Positions 59,074-64,000 of a stretch of DNA of 64,000 nucleotides are shown in pieces. The notes below the pieces were generated by a model. That model saw only the letters and a list, made by a program, of their open reading frames with translations. It had not been told where the DNA came from and did not search any database. Made by a program: the position numbers and the translations under genes. The stretch spans positions 1 through 64,000 of the forward strand of contig CABZUC010000002.1 of NCBI GenBank assembly GCA_902528805.1. The letters are read 5' to 3'. This DNA is from an uncultured Alphaproteobacteria bacterium. GTDB taxonomy: Bacteria; Pseudomonadota; Alphaproteobacteria; HIMB59. Each line of letters begins with the position of its first letter. Within the stretch, counting starts at the first letter, position 1.

Positions 59074-61748
59074 TGAGCTTCACCCCAATTTAAACCACCA
59101 CCAAAGTCAACTTTTATAGGTGTTTTAAAAGACTTGTATTTTTGATGAGAGGTTTCCATAAGATTAGATATTTCTGGAATAATATCTTTTTCTTTTTTAT
59201 GTATCTCAAACAAGAGTTCATCGTGAACTTGGGATGTCATTTTTGATTTGCAGTTATTTTTTCTTAAGTAGTCATGTATATCTAACATCGCAATTTTTAT
59301 AAGATCCGCTGCAGTGCCTTGAATAGGTGCATTGATAGCTTGTCTTTCTGCAAAAGATCGGAGCATAAAGTTTTTAGCATTGATGTCTTTAATGTGAGAC
59401 TTTCTTCCAAAAAGGTTTTCAACGTAGCCTAGTTTTTTTGCTTTGTCGGTGGTTCCTTTCATAAAGTCATTAATGTTTGGAAATTTTTTAAAATAGTTAT
59501 CTATGAAAAGCTTAGCTTCCTCATTGCTAACACCTAACTGTTTAGCTAAACCATATTGGCTAATACCATATATTATTCCAAAGTTAATAATCTTAGCCAT
59601 CCTTCTATCGTTATTATTGATTGATTTTTTATTAAAAACTAATTGGCCTGTACTTTCATGAATGTCCTCGTCTTTTTGGAAAGCTTTCAATAAATTTGGA
59701 TCTTCACATGCCTCACATAAAACTCGAAGTTCAATTTGTGAGTAGTCAAAACTATAAAGTTCATGATCTTTTTCAGCTATAAAGGCTGTTCTTATCTTTT
59801 TTCCAATTTCAGTTCTGATTGGGATATTTTGAAGATTAGGCTCAGATGAACTTAGTCGTCCAGTTATGGTTGCGGCAATGTTAAATGTACTATGAACCCT
59901 GTCTTTTTTATCTGCGTGATCAGCTAATGACGAGGTATAGGTAGACACAAGCTTAGAGTATTGCCTCCATTGCAAAATATGTGAGGCTATCTCAACACCT
60001 TCAGATTCTAACTGCTCTAATACTTTCACATTTGTTTGAAAATCTCCTGCCTTAGTCTTCTTTGTGACTTTAATGTCTAATTTCTTGAAAATTTCAGTTA
60101 ATTGTTTTGGAGATCCAATATTGAATTCTTCACCAGCAATCTTAAATATTTTCTGTTCAATTTTATTGATCTCTTTGTTGAGATCTTTTTCTAGTTTATT
60201 TAAAAATTTTAAATCAATTTTACAACCAGTACTCTCTACTTCTTGAAGAACTAAGCTTAGTTTTTTATCAATATCATAATAAATCCAACTATCTAAGGAC
60301 TCAGCTATCTGCTCATTGAGAGTTTCATATAATTTGAAAGTGGCATATGCATCATGAGCAGCATAATTTGTTGCGGCTTCTAATGGTACTTCAGAAAAAT
60401 CTTTGTATTTTCTCTTGGATTCATTTTTTATAACATCTTTAAACTTTTCTTTTTCTTCTCCAAAATAGTAATAATACAAATCCTCTAAGTTATGTTTTGT
60501 TAGACCATTGTTGACAAAAAAAGACATAAGTAATGTATCTTGGAAAGAGACAGTATTGACACCAAAACGTTTTAAGATTACAGAGTCATATTTTGCATTG
60601 TGAAATAATTTTAATACAGATTCATCTCCACACAGTTCACTAAGATTTTTGAGCACACTTTCTTGATCTTTCTTGGATAATTCATTTTCTGGGGATTTAA
60701 ACGGTAAGTAATAAGCTTGGTCAGCATTCGATAAAGACACTCCAATAATATTTGCGGTATTTACGTCTAAACTGTCAGTTTCTAAATCTAAAGCCAATAT
60801 TTTTTCAGATTTAAGAGAATTTAGATATTCTATTATTTCTTTTGTTTTAGTTAATGATTTAAAATCTATATTTTTTTTTGATGCATGAGGTTTTGTTTCA
60901 TTTGCACTAGTTCTTATAAGGGATTTAAATTCATACTTTTTGAAGAAGTCATTCAACTTTGTGGAGTCATCAAATTGTTTTAACTTTTCTATTTTGATGG
61001 GTAACTCTAGATCATTTTTTAAAATGACAAGCTTGTGACTAATTTTTGCAGACTCCTCATGATCAGTAATAAGGTTTTTTATTCTAACATTTGAAATTTG
61101 ATCTTTTTTTAATAAAAGCTCCTCAAAAGTATCGAATTCATTTATTAATTTAGCAGCTGTTTTAGGACCTATTCCTGGAACCCCAGGTATGTTATCAACA
61201 CTATCTCCTATTAGAGCTTGAACATCTGTAATTCTATCTGGGCCAACTCCAAATTTTTCCATTACTTTTGCTTCATCAATCTCAACATTTTTCATTGGAT
61301 CCATGATGCGATTGTTCGCTGATAACAATTGAAAAAGATCTTTGTCAGAACTATACACAGTAGTGGGTATTTTATTATTCTCTCCATATTTAACATAGCT
61401 TGCAATAACGTCATCAGCCTCAAAATCTTTTTTTTCAATAACGTCGAGTCCAAATGCTTCAATAGCTTCGCGAATAATACTAAATTGTGGTATTAAATCC
61501 TCAGGTGCCTCTCCGCGGTTAGCTTTGTAATCAGGAAATAAAGTGTTTCGAAAAGTACTCTTACCAGCATCAAGTATTATTAGTATTTTGTCACTGGGGT
61601 GTTCTTCAATTAGTCTAAGCATCATATTACAAAATCCATAAACAGCATTGGTAGGTATGCCTTTAGAATTATTCATTGGTGGTAAGGCGTAATAGGCTCG
61701 GAAAATATATCCTGAACCATCTACAAGAATTAAGCGAGACTCAGACAT
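59070..61748 (-). CDS. polA: DNA polymerase I
   Basis: An 892-residue three-domain polymerase. The 5'-3' exonuclease spans about 1-260 (LVDGSGYIFRAYYALPP, DVQALIGDSVDNIPGVPGIG). The 3'-5' exonuclease lies at about 295-490 with its acidic set intact (ALDLETDSL, FHNAKYDSVIL, NYAAHDAYATFKL), so proofreading should be active. The polymerase domain shows YSFDYSQIELRVL, RRMAKIINFGIIYGIS and SQVHDELLFE. It fills gaps and removes RNA primers. regA lies 32 bases upstream on the same strand, and the convergent glutaredoxin overlaps by four bases. Confidence 0.96.
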   Translation of the reverse strand: MSESRLILVDGSGYIFRAYYALPPMNNSKGIPTNAVYGFCNMMLRLIEEHPSDKILIILDAGKSTFRNTLFPDYKANRGEAPEDLIPQFSIIREAIEAFGLDVIEKKDFEADDVIASYVKYGENNKIPTTVYSSDKDLFQLLSANNRIMDPMKNVEIDEAKVMEKFGVGPDRITDVQALIGDSVDNIPGVPGIGPKTAAKLINEFDTFEELLLKKDQISNVRIKNLITDHEESAKISHKLVILKNDLELPIKIEKLKQFDDSTKLNDFFKKYEFKSLIRTSANETKPHASKKNIDFKSLTKTKEIIEYLNSLKSEKILALDLETDSLDVNTANIIGVSLSNADQAYYLPFKSPENELSKKDQESVLKNLSELCGDESVLKLFHNAKYDSVILKRFGVNTVSFQDTLLMSFFVNNGLTKHNLEDLYYYYFGEEKEKFKDVIKNESKRKYKDFSEVPLEAATNYAAHDAYATFKLYETLNEQIAESLDSWIYYDIDKKLSLVLQEVESTGCKIDLKFLNKLEKDLNKEINKIEQKIFKIAGEEFNIGSPKQLTEIFKKLDIKVTKKTKAGDFQTNVKVLEQLESEGVEIASHILQWRQYSKLVSTYTSSLADHADKKDRVHSTFNIAATITGRLSSSEPNLQNIPIRTEIGKKIRTAFIAEKDHELYSFDYSQIELRVLCEACEDPNLLKAFQKDEDIHESTGQLVFNKKSINNNDRRMAKIINFGIIYGISQYGLAKQLGVSNEEAKLFIDNYFKKFPNINDFMKGTTDKAKKLGYVENLFGRKSHIKDINAKNFMLRSFAERQAINAPIQGTAADLIKIAMLDIHDYLRKNNCKSKMTSQVHDELLFEIHKKEKDIIPEISNLMETSHQKYKSFKTPIKVDFGGGLNWGEAH

Positions 61749-61780
61749 CTAGGCAGAATAACAAAGATTGCAGGTATATA

Positions 61781-62341
61781 CTATTCTTTAGGGGCGTGCT
61801 TATTTAGAATTCTTTGAAGAGTTCTTCGATGCATTTTTAATCGTCTTGCTGTTTCAGAAACATTTCGGTTACACTGAGTAAAAACTCTTTGTATATGTTC
61901 CCATCTAATTCTATCTGCAGACATTGGATTTTCAGGAGGTGGGGGCAGAGATGTAGCTGTGGAGGACATTAGTGACTTTTCAATATCATCAATATTAGCT
62001 GGTTTCGTTAAGTAATCATCAGCACCTAATTTTACAGATGACACTGCTGTAGCTATGTTACCGTAGCTAGTTAACATAACAGTCCGACACTCTGGGTTTT
62101 GCTCTTTTATTACCTTAATAACATCGAGTCCAGAGCCATCTCCTAAGCGTAGGTCAACTATGGCGTAATTAAAGTTATTGCCTGATAAAACGTCTAATGC
62201 CTCTTTTTTAGACCCAGCCGCTGTTACTGTGAAATCTTTTCGTTGAAAAGAAGTGGTTAATCGCTCTCGAAAGGGCTTATCGTCCTCAATAATAAAAAGT
62301 GTTTTGTCTTTTGTTACTGCGTTTTGTTCTAAATCTGCCAT
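61781..62341 (-). CDS. regA: redox response regulator RegA/PrrA/ActR
   Basis: A 186-residue response regulator. The receiver has the acidic pocket FIIEDDKPF, the phospho-accepting aspartate D63 in AIVDLRLGDGSG (same number as in Rhodobacter RegA), T in MLTSYG and K in LTKPA. A proline-rich linker (SLPPPPENP) leads to a Fis-type helix-turn-helix, ETARRLKMHRRTLQRILNK, nearly invariant in this family. It controls respiratory and energy genes in response to quinone redox state. It overlaps regB by 13 bases. Confidence 0.93.
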   Translation of the reverse strand: MADLEQNAVTKDKTLFIIEDDKPFRERLTTSFQRKDFTVTAAGSKKEALDVLSGNNFNYAIVDLRLGDGSGLDVIKVIKEQNPECRTVMLTSYGNIATAVSSVKLGADDYLTKPANIDDIEKSLMSSTATSLPPPPENPMSADRIRWEHIQRVFTQCNRNVSETARRLKMHRRTLQRILNKHAPKE

Positions 62342-63573
62342 GTTAAAGTTACTTCTGCTCCATTATTACTTTGTACTGATATTTCACCATTTAGATTTTC
62401 AATCATTTGTTTTGTTATGAATAACCCAAGGCCCATATTTACCCCTTTTTCAGGCCTGCTAGAATAGAATGGTTTTCCAAAATTAGCTATAAACTTTTTA
62501 TCAAAACCTGGGCCGTCATCACGGATTTTGATAGAATATGTATTTGTTGAAGTTTCTGAAATTATTAATATTTCTTTATACGCAAAACTAATTGCATTTT
62601 TGATTATATTATTCATAGCGATATTAAGCTCAGGTGTAATTTTAATATTAATATTTTTTGAATTTTCATCCGATCTATAATCTAAATTTACTGCGCGATA
62701 ATTATTTGAGAATTGTTCGCACAAAGATTGTGTATATGCATCTAATGACATATTAGTTATTTCAGAGGAGAATTCTGTTGACTCTGGATTGGTTGAAAGT
62801 TCTTTAAGTATTGCCTTACATCTATCTAATTCTAACAATAACGTTTTAATGTCTTTTCCATAATCATCTTTTAGTTTTTTATCTTGATTAAAGTCTCCAA
62901 CAATAAGGTTTATTGTATTCAATGGTGTCCCTAGTTCATGAACAGCTGCTGCTGCTAACCCACCTACTTTTAAAAGTTCTTTTTCATTTTGAAGTTGCTT
63001 GCTTGCTAATTCATATGCTTTTTGCGTGCTTTTGTAGTTTAGAGAAAAGTAATAAAGATAAAAAACTAAAAAGATGCTGCTTATAAAAAGAGAAATCATG
63101 ATAGCTAGACTATATGTAAAATTAATATTGGGATGAACGGATGGAGGAAGAGAAATAAAGAAATTAAATATTAAGGCAAAGCAAACTAACGCCAAACTTA
63201 AAATAATTATTATTCTTTCTATTGCTAGGTATGATGCTGCAATTGCAATAGGAGCTAAAATGATAAATATGAAAGGATTAGTGTATCCCCCGTTCAACGC
63301 AATTAAACTCGAAATTTGAATGATATCAAAACATAAAAATATGAAGACTTGTTTTTCTGAAATAATTTTATCGCCTTTGTTTAAGTAAAAACCTAAGATA
63401 ATGCTAGCCATCAAGACAAAGGCTATAATCCATGAGGCAGTTGCAACTATTTTTGAAATCTCGAAAAAATACTGTGTAATTGACAAGGTAGCGGCTTGAC
63501 CACCAAAAGCAATAGCTCGTATAATTAGAAAATCATAAGAATTAACGAAAAGGAAGTTTTTTTGATTATCCAA
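62329..63573 (-). CDS. regB: redox sensor histidine kinase RegB/PrrB/ActS
   Basis: A 414-residue membrane kinase with about six helices in residues 1-180. The quinone-binding GGYTNPF lies at 95-101. The H-box AAVHELGTPLNTI places the phospho-histidine at H212, and the redox-active cysteine of RegB is conserved at C252, the same 40-residue distance as H225/C265 in Rhodobacter. ATPase boxes follow (MNNIIKNAISFAYKE, IRDDGPGFDKKF, GLGLFITKQMIENLNG). It senses oxygen through the ubiquinone pool and phosphorylates RegA. It begins directly after the gyrB stop. Confidence 0.93.
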   Translation of the reverse strand: MDNQKNFLFVNSYDFLIIRAIAFGGQAATLSITQYFFEISKIVATASWIIAFVLMASIILGFYLNKGDKIISEKQVFIFLCFDIIQISSLIALNGGYTNPFIFIILAPIAIAASYLAIERIIIILSLALVCFALIFNFFISLPPSVHPNINFTYSLAIMISLFISSIFLVFYLYYFSLNYKSTQKAYELASKQLQNEKELLKVGGLAAAAVHELGTPLNTINLIVGDFNQDKKLKDDYGKDIKTLLLELDRCKAILKELSTNPESTEFSSEITNMSLDAYTQSLCEQFSNNYRAVNLDYRSDENSKNINIKITPELNIAMNNIIKNAISFAYKEILIISETSTNTYSIKIRDDGPGFDKKFIANFGKPFYSSRPEKGVNMGLGLFITKQMIENLNGEISVQSNNGAEVTLTWQI

Positions 63574-64000
63574 CTAAATATCTAAGTTTGCTACTTTGAC
63601 TGAATTTTCTTGAATAAAACTTTTCCTATCAGTCACATCATCTCCCATAAGCATGATGAGTTGTCTTTCTGCATTAATTTGATCTTCGAGTTTAACTTGA
63701 AGCAACTTTCTATTTGTTCGGTCTAAAGTTGTCTCCCATAATTGTTCAGGGTTCATTTCACCAAGACCCTTGTATCGACTTATTGATTGACCTTTTTTAC
63801 TCATCTCAAAGAGGGTGTTAAAAAATTCAACAAGTCCAATACAATTAAAGTTTTCTTTTGATGATAGTTTAGAAATCCCAAAATAAGCATCAGTAGATTT
63901 TGAAAAACCAATTTTGTTATAAAGATTTAAATTTTCTATAGAAATGAACTCTCTTAAATGTAGTAATTTATCTAAGGGAACTTTTATAATTTTATTATAA
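63574..64000 (-). CDS. gyrB: DNA gyrase subunit B, 3' end (partial)
   Basis: The minus-strand frame is open from the right edge to a stop at 63574, giving the last 141 codons of a type IIA topoisomerase B subunit. [19 protein letters not shown] and LLQVKLEDQ, then [16 protein letters not shown] and the terminal NLDI, are the GyrB C-terminus. GyrB supplies ATPase and the Toprim metal site for negative supercoiling. The MSKKGQ methionine at 63804 is internal, not a start. ParE is the alternative but the ending favours GyrB. Confidence 0.9.
   Translation of the reverse strand, partial: YNKIIKVPLDKLLHLREFISIENLNLYNKIGFSKSTDAYFGISKLSSKENFNCIGLVEFFNTLFEMSKKGQSISRYKGLGEMNPEQLWETTLDRTNRKLLQVKLEDQINAERQLIMLMGDDVTDRKSFIQENSVKVANLDI

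Noticed and set aside
1-64000. CRISPR arrays, insertion sequences, integrases, rRNA genes and replication origin
   Set aside because: No regularly spaced repeats, transposase or integrase motifs, rRNA sequence or DnaA-box cluster were found.

Overview
The window looks like chromosome from a low-GC, streamlined marine alphaproteobacterium. The evidence is the trpF-trpB-trpA-accD-folC order, a RegB/RegA (PrrBA/ActSR-type) redox two-component pair, the tsaE/phosphotransferase/nucleotidyltransferase run, mostly tiny or overlapping intergenic gaps, a DddP-type DMSP lyase, betaine and osmolyte catabolism, and an AglEFGK sugar transporter. A relative of the AEGEAN-169/HIMB59 group fits these traits, but that placement is inference. 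No rRNA, CRISPR array, insertion sequence, integrase or replication origin was seen.

Layout. 0-4.3 kb: tryptophan synthesis (trpF end, trpB, trpA), accD and folC, closed by a hairpin. 4.4-8.7 kb: a GST/DCC/membrane-protein operon, a divergent DUF4198 and HupE/UreJ_2 pair, a histidine phosphatase and a gamma-glutamylcyclotransferase. 8.7-12.5 kb: the 5-oxoprolinase genes pxpA and pxpBC, then a photolyase-like protein split into two genes with the domains in reversed order. 12.5-16.5 kb: an acyl-CoA ligase and a FadN-type beta-oxidation enzyme, preceded by an aberrant tRNA-like element. 16.6-21.3 kb: a cryptic region of unknown exported proteins, two small helix-turn-helix proteins and a pentameric ligand-gated ion channel homologue with an extra N-terminal PDZ-like segment. 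This is the most novel part of the window. 21.3-24.0 kb: a D-amino-acid dehydrogenase-like enzyme, a secreted nuclease and a DUF4396 protein.

24.2-39.6 kb: alpha-glucoside-type transport (aglE, aglF, aglG, aglK) interleaved with GH4 and GH1 glycosidases and an FMN hydroxyacid dehydrogenase. Next come iolD, an SDR, a 2-hydroxyacid dehydrogenase, an SMP-30 lactonase, a PQQ-type sugar dehydrogenase and a ferredoxin-NADP reductase. 40.1-46.3 kb: a catabolic cluster of Rieske oxygenase, a 29-residue membrane peptide, aldehyde dehydrogenase, DHDPS-family lyase, FAD oxidoreductase and betaine-homocysteine methyltransferase, probably acting on a methylated amine. 46.4-48.8 kb: a methyltransferase-like protein and dddP. 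48.9-54.7 kb: a long minus-strand operon for the activated methyl cycle (adenosine kinase, ahcY, metK) continuing into tsaE, a sugar-kinase-like and nucleotidyltransferase pair, and thioredoxin. 55-59 kb: nrdA-nrdB-glutaredoxin behind a NrdR-type operator. 59-64 kb: polA, regA, regB and the 3' end of gyrB.

Functional links: betaine-homocysteine methyltransferase, metK, ahcY and adenosine kinase together form a methyl-recycling loop. Gamma-glutamylcyclotransferase makes 5-oxoproline and PxpABC returns it to glutamate. The sugar transporter delivers disaccharides to the GH4 and GH1 enzymes. The stretch from about 7.7 to 21 kb, especially 12.5-16.4 kb, reads visibly richer in G and C than the flanks. 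All identities come from motif recognition by eye; no database search was run.
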